Below are positions 17,223 to 27,100 of a stretch of 48,601 bases of DNA, in pieces. Each line of letters starts with the position of its first letter. Position 1 is the stretch's first letter. Origin of the DNA: BOG-1363 sp043775355. Its GTDB lineage: Bacteria; Planctomycetota; UBA11346. The notes below the pieces were generated by a model that was given only the letters and a program-made list of their open reading frames with translations, was not told the DNA's origin and ran no database searches. The position numbers and the translations under genes were made by a program. Where the stretch lies: NCBI GenBank assembly GCA_043775355.1, contig JAYVSL010000251.1, positions 1 through 48,601 on the forward strand, read 5' to 3'.

Positions 17223-17768
17223 ATGCTTGGCCTGCACCGAATTCATTCTTGGGATCGCGCAGCTATCCTTCGCTGTAATCGTATGAATCACCATTTCGTC
17301 GGTGAGGCATTTGCATTTATTAGCCGCATGGGTGACGGTTGGGCATGGTTCGCTTTAATGGCAATGTTGCCGATGTGGTTTGGAAATAATGCATGGAGCG
17401 TGTCATTGGTCATGTTGGCGACCGGTGCGGTTGCGACGCTGATTTATAAGCTCATTAAACATGCCACGCATCGCCTGCGTCCGTGTGAGAAAACGGAAGG
17501 GTTATTGCTGACGGTTTCGCCTTTGGACCGATTTAGTTTTCCATCTGGTCACACGCTTCATGCCGTTTGTTTTACCGTCATCGCTTGTTCAGCGTATTCT
17601 GATCTGATGTGGGTGTTGATTCCGTTTACTGTCTTAGTTGCTATTTCACGATTGGTGTTGGGGTTGCATTATCTGAGTGATGTTTTAGTTGGTGGAATGA
17701 TTGGTGGTGGTCTTGGTAGTGTTGCTGTTATGGTATTAGGTACTGCGGGGAAAATTGCGTGGAATTGA
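17223..17768 (+). CDS. PAP2-superfamily membrane phosphatase
   Basis: A 181-residue protein with several membrane segments. The three catalytic motifs of the PAP2 family are complete: K-x6-RP at residues 79-87 (KHATHRLRP), PSGH at 107-110 and SR-x5-H-x3-D at 142-153, with H149 as the expected nucleophile. Members dephosphorylate lipid phosphates such as undecaprenyl pyrophosphate, phosphatidate or phosphatidylglycerol phosphate. GGGAG precedes the start. The next gene overlaps by ten bases, suggesting a joint role in envelope lipid metabolism. The exact lipid is not determined. Confidence 0.88.
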   Translation: MLGLHRIHSWDRAAILRCNRMNHHFVGEAFAFISRMGDGWAWFALMAMLPMWFGNNAWSVSLVMLATGAVATLIYKLIKHATHRLRPCEKTEGLLLTVSPLDRFSFPSGHTLHAVCFTVIACSAYSDLMWVLIPFTVLVAISRLVLGLHYLSDVLVGGMIGGGLGSVAVMVLGTAGKIAWN

Positions 17769-18478
17769 CCTTTCATCGCCGAGATGTCGACATTGTGGTG
17801 ATCTCGGACGTTCATCTGGGAACGCCAGCTTGTCGTGCAGAAGATCTACTTGCCTATTTGAAAAGCGTTCGGCCTGGTAAGGTGATTCTCAATGGTGACA
17901 TCATTGACATGCAGCAGTTTGACCGGCGTTATTGGCCTGATTCTCATACCAAAGTGGTTCGGCGCATTTTAAAATTCGCGGCAAACGGTGTCCCGGTTTT
18001 TTACGTGACTGGCAACCATGAGCAGGCGCTCAGGCGGTACAGCAATGCTGGCTTTGATTTTGGCCAGCTGCATTTAGTCGATCGACTCGAATGGACCATT
18101 GATGGTGTACGTACGCTGATCACCCATGGCGATCATTGTGATGAACGAATGGGAGCACATCGATTATTGGCACGTTTTGGTTCATGGGCATATGACCAAA
18201 TGGAGCGCATGAGCAACGCTATGAATAATTTACGAAGTAGCATGGGCTGGCGTCCATTATCTTTGATGAACTCAATCAAACATAAATTCTCTCATGCTAC
18301 GGCGTGGATCGATCGATTTGAACAAATGAATGCTGAAACCGCAGTGAGTGGCGGTTTTGAAGCGGTTATCTGTGGTCACATTCATCAACCAACGATACGA
18401 CATATTTCAGTGGGAACTGAGCGTCCACTTTATCTCAATAGTGGGGAAAGAGGGCATAAAGGAGGAAAGAGGGCATAA
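17759..18478 (+). CDS. LpxH-like metallophosphoesterase with an altered C-terminus
   Basis: A 239-residue calcineurin-type phosphoesterase starting with GTG inside the PAP2 gene. Metal-binding motifs are present in order: SDVHLG, NGDIID, TGNHE, THGDH and GHIHQP. The family resembles UDP-2,3-diacylglucosamine diphosphatase of lipid A synthesis, though several members act on other substrates. Relatives usually continue after YLNSG with an aspartate-tryptophan and some 20-30 residues; here the protein ends ERGHKGGKRA, encoded by two exact 19-base tandem copies running into an interspersed repeat. The active-site motifs are intact, so the enzyme may still work. Confidence 0.82.
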   Translation: MELTFHRRDVDIVVISDVHLGTPACRAEDLLAYLKSVRPGKVILNGDIIDMQQFDRRYWPDSHTKVVRRILKFAANGVPVFYVTGNHEQALRRYSNAGFDFGQLHLVDRLEWTIDGVRTLITHGDHCDERMGAHRLLARFGSWAYDQMERMSNAMNNLRSSMGWRPLSLMNSIKHKFSHATAWIDRFEQMNAETAVSGGFEAVICGHIHQPTIRHISVGTERPLYLNSGERGHKGGKRA

Positions 18479-18482
18479 AGGA
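18445..18482. repeat. Exact 19-base tandem duplication at the 3' end of the LpxH-like gene
   Basis: GGAAAGAGGGCATAAAGGA occurs at 18445-18463 and again at 18464-18482. It supplies the last codons and the stop of the LpxH-like gene and runs into a copy of the element at 11640-11659. Confidence 0.9.
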
Positions 18483-18500
18483 CATACGCATATTGGCGTT
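18481..18500. repeat. Second copy of the GACATACGC element
   Basis: These 20 bases are identical to 11640-11659, half of the perfect palindrome near the AT-rich island. Here the second arm is missing. It lies between the LpxH-like gene and the convergent gene at 18570. Confidence 0.85.
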
Positions 18501-18569
18501 TCCTTTAGGGGCAATGACAGCAGTTCGCTAGAAGCTAGAAGTTGAAGCAGAGATTATTTGGGAAGGAAA

Positions 18570-19433
18570 CTATTCCGCCACGCCGCGCGGACGATTTGCT
18601 GTGGCAGCTGAAGATGTGGCAGCTACGGCAGCGATAGACAGCGGCGCAAACGTCTGATCCAAATCCATCACCATGGCGGCGTCAGCGCCATAGAGGCCGC
18701 CATCGAGTAAATGGCTGGCGAGCGTGAGGTCGCTGCCGATGGCTGTGGGTTGATCTTGAATAGCAGCGTTCTCAAGTGCGAGATCCATTTGGGCTTCGGT
18801 TCGTATCAGATCGCTGTCGATTTCGGCCAACGACTGTTGGCGGCGTTGGAGGGTGGCGAGTCGTTTGCGAGTGATTTCCAACGTCGCGTTTTTGGAGGCG
18901 CGCATGGCTTCGCTGAGCCTGGGGCTTGCCAAATCACGTTCGAGGCCGGCGACTCGCGTTTCGAGTTCGCCGGGGGTGTCGAGTCGTGCTTGTTCCAGCA
19001 GTCGGTGGCGGGCAATGAGCAGTTTGAGGTACACCCAGGTGATGCGGCCCAGGGCGTCGCGCGTGCTGTCCAAGACAAAGTCGGAAAACTGGGATTCGCG
19101 CTGCACTTCTAGAATGCGCTTGGCTTTGGCTTCATTGGCAGTGAGTCGTTGGCGTGCATCTGGGGTTAATTGCTGAATCAATGCTTGGCGTTTTTGTTCG
19201 GCGTCGGTTGAGGTGAGCGACAAGTCTTGGGCGTCGACCGTTTTTTGAAAACGTTGGTTGGTGGCGAGGGCAAAAAGAAAGGCGACCTCAGCCCCAAGGC
19301 CGAGCAACCAAAATCCTGGGTTCGCTAAACCGAGCACGCCGACCCCAATCACCGCCAAGAGATTGAGCGGTAAGCGCCCAAGTCCAGGCAGGTCTGGTTG
19401 CGCCCAGAACGCAGCAGTCAGATAGCGCCACAT
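18570..19433 (-). CDS. Membrane-anchored coiled-coil protein of the SBP-VWA cluster
   Basis: About 287 residues. I chose the ATG at 19433, 76 bases after the preceding gene; the longer frame to 19682 overlaps that gene. One or two hydrophobic segments at roughly residues 22-57 (LPLNLLAVIGVGVLGLA and GFWLLGLGAEVAFLFAL) are followed by a long charged, helix-rich region of probable coiled coil (residues ~75-230) and an alanine-rich end. I recognise no enzyme motif. Its size and layout resemble XpaC-like partners of TelA/VWA stress systems, but sequence evidence for that is weak. Gene order suggests it works with the two anchored binding proteins upstream. Confidence 0.7.
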   Translation of the reverse strand: MWRYLTAAFWAQPDLPGLGRLPLNLLAVIGVGVLGLANPGFWLLGLGAEVAFLFALATNQRFQKTVDAQDLSLTSTDAEQKRQALIQQLTPDARQRLTANEAKAKRILEVQRESQFSDFVLDSTRDALGRITWVYLKLLIARHRLLEQARLDTPGELETRVAGLERDLASPRLSEAMRASKNATLEITRKRLATLQRRQQSLAEIDSDLIRTEAQMDLALENAAIQDQPTAIGSDLTLASHLLDGGLYGADAAMVMDLDQTFAPLSIAAVAATSSAATANRPRGVAE

Positions 19434-19509
19434 GTTGGCAGCCTTAGGGGGAAATTCAGCGGTGAAAGTTTCATAGTGAAAAAAGAGAAAAAGGTGAAAA
19501 AGACTGACT

Positions 19510-20703
19510 TCACCGGTTGCCCTGTGAGCGTTGCCAAGATTGCAGGAGGTTGCTGACCACCTCTGCTTTGGGGGTTTCAAGAATAGCAGAAATGTCGTTA
19601 CGTAGGCCGTTGCGTTGAAAGAGTTCGAATGGGCTTTCTGGGAATAACACGGGAACGTTGGGATTTCCGGGCCTAAAACCATGGATGAGCGCTTGGCGTT
19701 GAGCTGGTTCTTCCATCAAAAAAGCGAGGAAGCTTTCGCTCGCCTGTCGTTGCGCAGGTGACACCCAGGATGCTTTGAGCACATAGAATGGATTGTCATT
19801 CCAGATGTTTCGTTGTGGGTAAACCAATTGCAGATCGCCCCAGCGGCCCGCCGCCGCTTTGAGAAAATCAATCGCGACAGATTCATAGACCAGCACCGCG
19901 TCGTAGGCAGAAGGGCCTTTTAAGACCATTTCTTTCATCATCGTTCCGGTGCTGTTCGACATCCCGGTGACGGCGGCCTCAGTGCTATCCATCCAGCTTT
20001 GAAATTTGGGGTCCAGAATATCTGCCATGCCAAGCCCAGCGGCTTTATCGTGATATTCGCAGGCCATGATGATCAGCGCCATAAGGCCGCTGTTGGATTG
20101 GTTGGGGTGGGTATGACCGAATTTAAACAAGCCCCATTCCGGTTTATTGGCGATGCCAATCCAGCCGGTTTTTTCCTGCAAAGCGGTGGAGATGGTTTGC
20201 ATGGTCGCCGTTTTATATTTGGCAACGAAGGCCTGGTAGCGTTCTTTCCACCACACGTAAACCATTGGTGTTAGCGCAAGATTTTCTTGTTTGGCAATCG
20301 GATCACCGCCAAATTTCACTTGCCAGTCAGCGATAAATGAGCTGGTGAACATGGATCCAGCAGGTGCCCACGCATGGATCGGGCGTTCGTTTCGCAGAAT
20401 GGCTTGGGCACCTTCAAGTGAGCCGAGTGGTAACAAAGTAATCGTAACGTCGCGTCCAGCTGGGGTCTTGGCGAATTCGGTAATTGCCCATTCCATCCAC
20501 GGTTTCTTTTCAGTGCCGTAGGCGATGGTGATGGCTACCTGTTTGGTCGGATCGCGACTGCTGGCAGAGCTATTCGCGTTGTTGGTAGTGGCAGCATCAC
20601 GGTTGGGCGCCGCGAGCAGGAACCACGCGCCTATCGCGCAGCCAATAAGAAACAGCGTAATAAATATTTTTCCGAGAGCCGTAGCTTGAGGACCGTCAGA
20701 CAT
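19510..20703 (-). CDS. Membrane-anchored substrate-binding protein
   Basis: A 397-residue protein with an N-terminal membrane segment (residues 11-31) and no lipobox, so it is likely tethered and facing the periplasm. After a Ser/Asn linker comes a type II extracellular binding-protein fold (ITIAYGTEKKPWMEWAITEF). AAGGA stands six bases before the ATG. It shares many stretches with the binding-protein half of the next protein upstream (YGSEK/YGTEK, WGRFHFGHTHP/WGLFKFGHTHP, SNSGL), so the two genes are paralogs. No ABC permease or ATPase is nearby, which suggests a sensory role rather than import. Confidence 0.82.
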   Translation of the reverse strand: MSDGPQATALGKIFITLFLIGCAIGAWFLLAAPNRDAATTNNANSSASSRDPTKQVAITIAYGTEKKPWMEWAITEFAKTPAGRDVTITLLPLGSLEGAQAILRNERPIHAWAPAGSMFTSSFIADWQVKFGGDPIAKQENLALTPMVYVWWKERYQAFVAKYKTATMQTISTALQEKTGWIGIANKPEWGLFKFGHTHPNQSNSGLMALIIMACEYHDKAAGLGMADILDPKFQSWMDSTEAAVTGMSNSTGTMMKEMVLKGPSAYDAVLVYESVAIDFLKAAAGRWGDLQLVYPQRNIWNDNPFYVLKASWVSPAQRQASESFLAFLMEEPAQRQALIHGFRPGNPNVPVLFPESPFELFQRNGLRNDISAILETPKAEVVSNLLQSWQRSQGNR

Positions 20704-20746
20704 AAAAATTCCTTAGGGGAGAGCAAAAGAAAACGGACATGGAGAA

Positions 20747-22459
20747 TCAGAAGAATGTCGAGATGTCTTTGAATACCGCAATGATGTCACGTTGCGTACC
20801 GACGTAAAATTTTCCATTGGTGGCATCAGCGATGATCTTCAGCACGTCGGACTTTGCGCTCTTGCCGTAGCCGATGGTAAAGACGCGTGGTGCTGGGCGT
20901 TCACTGGTGCCGCGAATGCGCGTGAGCAGTGCATCGAGGCTGATTTTGCTGTCGGTGTCGGCGCCGTCGCTCAAGACCACGACCGCGCTGATGTGATCAA
21001 GGTCCGGTTGCGCTGTGAGCGAGGCACAGGCTTCATCGACCGCATCATAAAGCGCGGTCCCGCCGCCGGCGAAAAGACCCTGGACTTGCGTTACGGCACG
21101 TTGGCGTTCCGCGCCATTCAAGAGCATTTTTCGCTGTGCCCAGGTGGAAGTGTTATTGAAGGTCAACAGTGAGTACTGGTCTTCGTCGCCCAGCATGGTG
21201 ACTAGCTTTGCCGCGCCCTCTCGGGCATAAATAATCTTATCTTCGTCGTTCATACTGTCAGAAACATCAATAACGAGGGCGACGTTCGAACGCTTTTTAT
21301 GCATGCGCCATAGGCGGGTAATGCCATCCATGACCTCAACGGAAGGTACTTCCAAAGTGGTTTTGGGTTCTTGCGGGTCAATTCCGTGGGCGACATCAAG
21401 CGGTGCGCCAAGCGGAATTTCGACGGCGGCAGGACGAAAACCGAATCGCAACGCGGCTTCTTGCTGCGGGCGTGCGAGTAAAAAATCGAGATATTGACGC
21501 GCTGCTTTACGATGTGCGGGCGTTACCCAATCGCGGTCAACGATGCCTGCAGGATGATCGCTCCAGAACGTTCCTTCCTTGGGATAAATAGCGACGAGCG
21601 GCGGAAACGGCGAGGCTTTCCCTGCGCGCGCTAGCTGATCTTCGATGACATTATTTTCATACAGCACCGCAGCACTGAGATAATTTGGGCCGCCAGCGCT
21701 GAGCTTTTTGGCAAAGAACCCAGTCGAGCTGCCGTAATGCACAACAGAGCGTTCGATCGCACGAACGAAGTCACCGACCTTCAAATCAGCGAGGTCAGCG
21801 TTGGTCAGGCCGGCAACTTTTCCAGCACCGGCATAGACTTCAGCAAAAACCGAAATTAATCCGCTGTTGCTGTATTCGGGATGCGTGTGACCGAAATGAA
21901 ATCGTCCCCACTGTGGCTGGCCGAGCGCGGCCCAACCACGTGGATCGCTCGCAAGCGCTAAGATATCACTCCAGCCCACCGGTTTGGTGCCCCAACCCAA
22001 TGCTTCGGCCATGGGTTTCCACATCGCGATAACGACCGGGGACAGCACCAGATTTTCTGACGTCGGGACCAAGTCGCGCCCGTTTGCTGCGCGTGCCTTG
22101 GCATTTCCGATTCGAATAAAAGCCCCTGAAGCAGGGCTGACCAAATGCGCCTGTCGGCGTCCTTCGAGCAACTCGTCGATGCATTCTCCCGAACCCATGG
22201 GAATGGCCTCGACCACGATGGTCTTTCCGTCTTGTGTCAATCCTTGGCGATTAAAATCAGCAGTGACTTCTTTCAGCCAGGTCTCTTTTTCGGAACCGTA
22301 GGTGAAGGTGAGACGAAGCTGGCCGGCTGATGGCGGAGGCAAAACATCGTTTGCAGCCGAGCTTAGACTAAGCCGCAAAACCATTGGTGTTGCCACGATG
22401 CCAATCACCACAATGACGAACGCAATAAAGATAAAGCCCAGCGATGATTTGGTGTTCAT
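20747..22459 (-). CDS. Membrane-anchored substrate-binding domain fused to a VWA domain
   Basis: About 570 residues from the ATG at 22459, with GGAG six bases upstream. A membrane anchor at residues 6-30 is followed by a type II binding-protein domain (~45-370) and a von Willebrand A domain (~390-565). The metal-ion site is complete: DVSDSMN near 397, the threonine in GGGTALYDA, and the aspartate in VLSDGAD. Binding-protein/VWA fusions occur in TelA/Ter-type stress neighbourhoods; their ligand and mechanism are largely unknown. It leads a three-gene cluster (43-base gap to the second gene) with no transporter. I infer a ligand-gated, metal-dependent adhesion or scaffold protein in the periplasm. 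Confidence 0.85.
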   Translation of the reverse strand: MNTKSSLGFIFIAFVIVVIGIVATPMVLRLSLSSAANDVLPPPSAGQLRLTFTYGSEKETWLKEVTADFNRQGLTQDGKTIVVEAIPMGSGECIDELLEGRRQAHLVSPASGAFIRIGNAKARAANGRDLVPTSENLVLSPVVIAMWKPMAEALGWGTKPVGWSDILALASDPRGWAALGQPQWGRFHFGHTHPEYSNSGLISVFAEVYAGAGKVAGLTNADLADLKVGDFVRAIERSVVHYGSSTGFFAKKLSAGGPNYLSAAVLYENNVIEDQLARAGKASPFPPLVAIYPKEGTFWSDHPAGIVDRDWVTPAHRKAARQYLDFLLARPQQEAALRFGFRPAAVEIPLGAPLDVAHGIDPQEPKTTLEVPSVEVMDGITRLWRMHKKRSNVALVIDVSDSMNDEDKIIYAREGAAKLVTMLGDEDQYSLLTFNNTSTWAQRKMLLNGAERQRAVTQVQGLFAGGGTALYDAVDEACASLTAQPDLDHISAVVVLSDGADTDSKISLDALLTRIRGTSERPAPRVFTIGYGKSAKSDVLKIIADATNGKFYVGTQRDIIAVFKDISTFF

Positions 22460-22472
22460 GAGTAACTCCATC

Positions 22473-22489
22473 GCCTGAAGTTCTCAGGC
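22473..22489 (-). promoter_or_regulatory. Small hairpin just before the SBP-VWA ribosome binding site
   Basis: GCCTGA at 22473-22478 pairs with TCAGGC at 22484-22489 around a 5-base loop, next to the GGAG of the gene starting at 22459. It could modulate translation; it is short, and chance is possible. Confidence 0.3.
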
Positions 22490-22663
22490 AAGGTCGGCAT
22501 CATGGTGCACGGTCACAGGTGATGCCACCAGCTAGCCATTCATGAATTCTTCACAATTGACCAACTTAAGCCTATCATAGTCACTCGCGCATTTTCATCG
22601 CTTAGTGATGGTTGCATGGACCGTAGCTGGAGGGGAATCGTACCGAGCTTCAGGCTCACCGAT

Positions 22664-24103
22664 TCACGCCAACACGCCCTTCACGACCTGCGCTTTTTCA
22701 ACGCCAGTGAGCGTCGCGTTCAAGCCCTGGAACTTGAAGGTGAAGCGCTCGTGGTCGATACCCAAGCAGTGTAAAATGGTCGCGTTCAAATCGTGGATGT
22801 GGACCGGGTCGGTGGCGATATTATAGCAAAAATCGTCAGTGGTGCCGTGGACGTGTCCGCGTTTAATTCCACCGCCGGCCATCCACAGACTGAAGCAGCG
22901 GCCGTGATGGTCGCGGCCTTCTTTCATTCCCCCCTGGCTGTATGCGGTTCGACCAAACTCACCGCCCCAGATGATCAGCGTATCTTTCAGTAGGCCGCGC
23001 TGCTCCAGGTCCAACACCAGTGCGGCGGATGCCTGATCCGTATCTTTGCACTGCGCCGTCAGATGTGGCACGAGGCTCACGTGCTGATCCCATCCGCGAT
23101 GAAAGAGCTGAATAAAACGCACGTCCTTCTCTGCCAGTCGCCGAGCCAGCAAGCAATTGTAGGCATAATTCCCAGGCTTGCGCGCTTCTTCTCCGTAGAG
23201 CTTGAAGGTGCTATCTGGTTCATTTGAGAGATCGACGATTTCTGGAGCTGCGGTTTGCATGCGAAACGCCATTTCGTATTGGGAGATACGCGTCTCAATT
23301 TCCGGATCGCCAAAACGAGCAAACGTGTCCTTATTCAACACCGCGAGATCATCCAACATCTCACGTCGCGTTGAACGCGGCATGCCCTTGGGATCGTTGA
23401 GGTAGAGCAACGGGTCGCCACCGCTGCTGCCAATCGTCACACCCTGATGGCTCGATGGCAGAAAGCCGCTGCCCCACAACCGTGAGAAAATCGGTTGCCC
23501 CGGTTTCTTGCCATTGCCTTGCGATACCAACACCATGTAGGCTGGCATGTTGGCATTCAGACTGCCAAGTCCGTAGCTGGTCCATGCACCAAGGCTTGGT
23601 CGTCCAGGGATCTGTGATCCGGTGTTAATGAACGTGATTGCCGGGTCGTGATTGATCGCCTCGGTATGCATGGAGTTGATGATCGAAATTTTATCCGAGA
23701 TCCCGGCGATGCGAGGTAGCAGATCACTTATCCACGCACCGGACTCGCGTTTTTTGACCGGAGAAATGGGGGCGCACACCAGAAACTGTTTTTGCTCTGA
23801 CGTCATTCCGGTTAATCGTTGCCCCTGACGAATCGAGTCTGGCAATTCCGTGCCGTGCAATTTTTCCGTCACTTGTGAATGATTAAATAAATCGATGTGT
23901 GAGGGACCACCGGATTGAAACATATAAATGACGCGCTTCGCCGTTGGCGCAAAGTGAGGCAAACCGCTGCGACCAATAGTCGGCTTAGCACCGACGCCGC
24001 CGTCAGCGCCGCTCAGCAGCGCCCCCGCAGCGATACTCCCCAGACCAATCCCCGCTTGGCTAAGAAACGCCCGTCGTGTAAGTCCTAATTGATGCGAGTT
24101 CAT
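22664..24103 (-). CDS. DUF1501 protein, Tat-exported
   Basis: A 479-residue protein with a twin-arginine signal (LTRRAFLSQAGIGLGSIAAG at residues 8-27), so it is exported folded. The body shows the DUF1501 pattern, a relative of the alkaline phosphatase/sulfatase fold: FMFQSGGPSH-like YMFQSGGPSHIDLF early, WGGEFGRT and DHHGRCFSLWMAGGG late. GGAG precedes the start by six bases. It lies 52 bases after the DUF1553 gene on the same strand, the standard partnership in Planctomycetota and Verrucomicrobiota. The pair is often linked to polysaccharide use, but the reaction is not known. Confidence 0.9.
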   Translation of the reverse strand: MNSHQLGLTRRAFLSQAGIGLGSIAAGALLSGADGGVGAKPTIGRSGLPHFAPTAKRVIYMFQSGGPSHIDLFNHSQVTEKLHGTELPDSIRQGQRLTGMTSEQKQFLVCAPISPVKKRESGAWISDLLPRIAGISDKISIINSMHTEAINHDPAITFINTGSQIPGRPSLGAWTSYGLGSLNANMPAYMVLVSQGNGKKPGQPIFSRLWGSGFLPSSHQGVTIGSSGGDPLLYLNDPKGMPRSTRREMLDDLAVLNKDTFARFGDPEIETRISQYEMAFRMQTAAPEIVDLSNEPDSTFKLYGEEARKPGNYAYNCLLARRLAEKDVRFIQLFHRGWDQHVSLVPHLTAQCKDTDQASAALVLDLEQRGLLKDTLIIWGGEFGRTAYSQGGMKEGRDHHGRCFSLWMAGGGIKRGHVHGTTDDFCYNIATDPVHIHDLNATILHCLGIDHERFTFKFQGLNATLTGVEKAQVVKGVLA

Positions 24104-24155
24104 GGGTTCTCCACGTGAACGTTGTGCAGCGAATAGATTGATGTCGTCGCAGGAT

Positions 24156-27100
24156 TCATTGTCTGGTTACCGCTTCATCCATGTTCAACAACGTACTGGC
24201 GACCAATGTCCATGCCGCATTATCGGCGCTGTCATCATCTGCGGCCGCCAATTCACCAATGGATAGGAGCGCTTTGGCATCGTCACCTTTGGTCTTATAG
24301 GTTGCTTGATAGCGCTTGAGCGCCTTAGCCAGCAATCCGGCTTCAAGCTTGGTCGGTTGCCGACCCAAGACGCGCTCCACACCGGTCGCTATACCAAGTT
24401 CGACGCTTCCTGCTCGGTGCATGAGTACGCCTAATGCACGTGCAGCTTCAAGGAATTGCGGGTCATTTTGCAAGACCAGCGCCTGGAGTGGTGTATTCGT
24501 ACTCGTGCGTCGAACCGTGCAGGTTTCGCGCGATGGCGCATCAAAAATGACCATGCTTGGTGGCGGCAAGGTGCGCTTCCAAACCGTGTACATACTGCGC
24601 CGATATAGCCCACGTCCTGTTCCGGGTAAATATTTTTGCGCGGTGAATCCTTGCGGATACCCGTAGTGGCTTATGCCCTCCCACAGCCCATCAGGCTGAT
24701 ATGGATACACACTTGGGCCACCCAAGTCGGTCGACAATAATCCACCCGCTGCCAGCGCGCTGTCGCGAACGAATTCCGCCGACAGTCGGAAACGTGGCGC
24801 CCTCGCCAATAACTGATTATAGGGATCCGTCTCAAGCAATGCCGGCGTCGTTACTGACGACTGTCGATAAACCTCAGACATGACCATTAACTTGAGCATT
24901 CGTCGCAGATTCCAGCCGTTGCCAACGAGGTCAGCTGCTAACCAGTCGAGCAACTGCGGATGACTCGGATAGTCGCCCTGCGAACCAAAATTTTCAGCGG
25001 TCTTGACCAGGCCCATGCCGAAGAGCATTTGCCAATAACGATTCACCATCACGCGTGCAGTCAGCGGATGCGCAGGATTGACCAGCCACTGCGCAAGATC
25101 GAGTCGATTTCTGGCGGCGCCTGCAGCGGTTTCTGAAAGCGGCGGCAATACAGTAGGCACGCCCTCGGATACCGCTTCACCTGGCTGATCGTACGCACCG
25201 CGATTCAGAATGAATGTCGCTCGCGGCTTGTAATTCATCACCATCACCGTCGAGCGCCCAGTTTCAGCAGTTTTCTTGAGCACTTTTTCTTCAAGATTCA
25301 GCTGGGTAATGAAAATTTTAAACGCCGCATCCTTCTTGGCGAATTCGTCGTTGATTGCACGCCATTGCTGAGCGGTGCGTTTCTCCGGAGCCGTTGTTAA
25401 CAACGGATAGAGTGGAATCGACTTGGCTACCGCGGGTGTCTTAGACTTTTCATCATAAAGAACGCCCCACGGACTATCGCCGTGTTTACCGATCACGGCA
25501 GCGGGCTGCCATTCTTCCGTACCAGCAATTTTCGCTTCCCACTGAATGTCTGTGGCGACGTACGTTATCTTGCCGTCCGTTTCACGCATCGCCAAACTCA
25601 GCAATAATCCAGCTGGGCTGCCCGCCCCATTGGTGCCGTGGACAGTGAAAACGTTGCGGCCTTTCTGAACGACCACGGGGAAACTTTTCGGTTCTTGCCA
25701 ATTGGTTGTCTCACCAATCTTTTGATCGTTGAGCACAACGGTTGCCGCATCGTCACATGACCACCACAAGAGCGCTTCAGCCGGAAGCGCATCGACGGTG
25801 AATACGCGGCGAAATTCTACGGACTCGGCCGTTTTATCTTGAGCGGCCCAAATCCATTTGGGCGGTTCTTTTGCAAACAGTGTCAGCGCAGGCTTCGCAT
25901 GAGCCTCGGCGACCGGTAAGTGGTCCGGTTTCGGAGGCGTTAACGTTGGTAACGTTAACGCCTCCCAGGCATCGCGTGCTGCGGCCAAAGTGGTTGGCGG
26001 CTGATTATGTAACCGTTGTAATTCAGACATGCGATGCGCTACATCACTCTGCACCCGTTCGACCGAACAAATCGCTGAACCGGCTTCAATGAGTGGACCG
26101 GTATTCGCATTAGTCGCACCTTCACCTGGTTCGGTCGTCGAATTAAAGAAAGCGAAAAATTGGTAATATTCCTTCTGCGATAACGGGTCGTATTTATGAT
26201 CGTGGCACTGGGCACACTTCATCGTCAGGCCCATGAACACCGTCGCTACCGTGTCGACTTTGTCGGCGGTGTAGGTGACGCGGTATTCCTCAGGAATGGT
26301 ACCGCCTTCGTGCGTGTTCATGCTGTTGCGCAAAAAGCCGGTGGCGACTTTCTGTTGCTCCGTTGCTTGGGGCAGCAGATCGCCTGCGATTTGCTCAACG
26401 ATGAATTGATTAAACGGCTGATTGGTCTGAAAGGCGTTAATAACCCAGTCACGCCACACCCACATATCGCGGTGGTCGTCGATCGAGTATCCATTGGTAT
26501 CAGCGTAGCGTGCTCCATCGAGCCAATCGACCGTCAACCGTTCAGCCGCAGCTGGCGATGCCAGCAACTGATCGACCAGTCGCTCATAGGCATTGGCCGA
26601 AGTATCAGCATTCCACGCAGCAATTTGTGCGGGAGTCGGCGGCAGCCCAGTCAAGTCCTGAGACAAGCGCCGCAACAAAGTGAGTTTGTCGGCGGATGGC
26701 GACAGCTTCAAACCGACGTCAGTCAACTTCGCCTTAATGTAGGAGTCGACGGTCGCACCCGCGACCGTCGTATGAGCGATGGGCTGAAAAGCCCAGTGTC
26801 CTTCGTAGACAGCGCCTTCATCAATCCACTGACCGATCCGCGCTATTTCGGCTGGCTTCAATTCATGATGCGAATCAAGCGGCGGCATCCGATCATCTTT
26901 GTCGGTGGTATTAATACGCGCCCACACTTCACTTTGGGAGCGCTTACCAGGAACAATGGCCTGTCGGTCTTTCGCCTTGCCAAGTGGCGCCGTCGCCGCA
27001 GCCAAGGTGTGAATTTGCAGTTTACCTTTGGCCTCCTTCACCGCAGGCCCATGGCAGGAAAAACAATTCTCTGACAGAATCGGGCGGATATCCTGATTGA

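Noticed and set aside
26196..27074. 292-residue forward frame
   Set aside because: It lies fully antisense to the DUF1553 gene, which has clear family motifs on the other strand.
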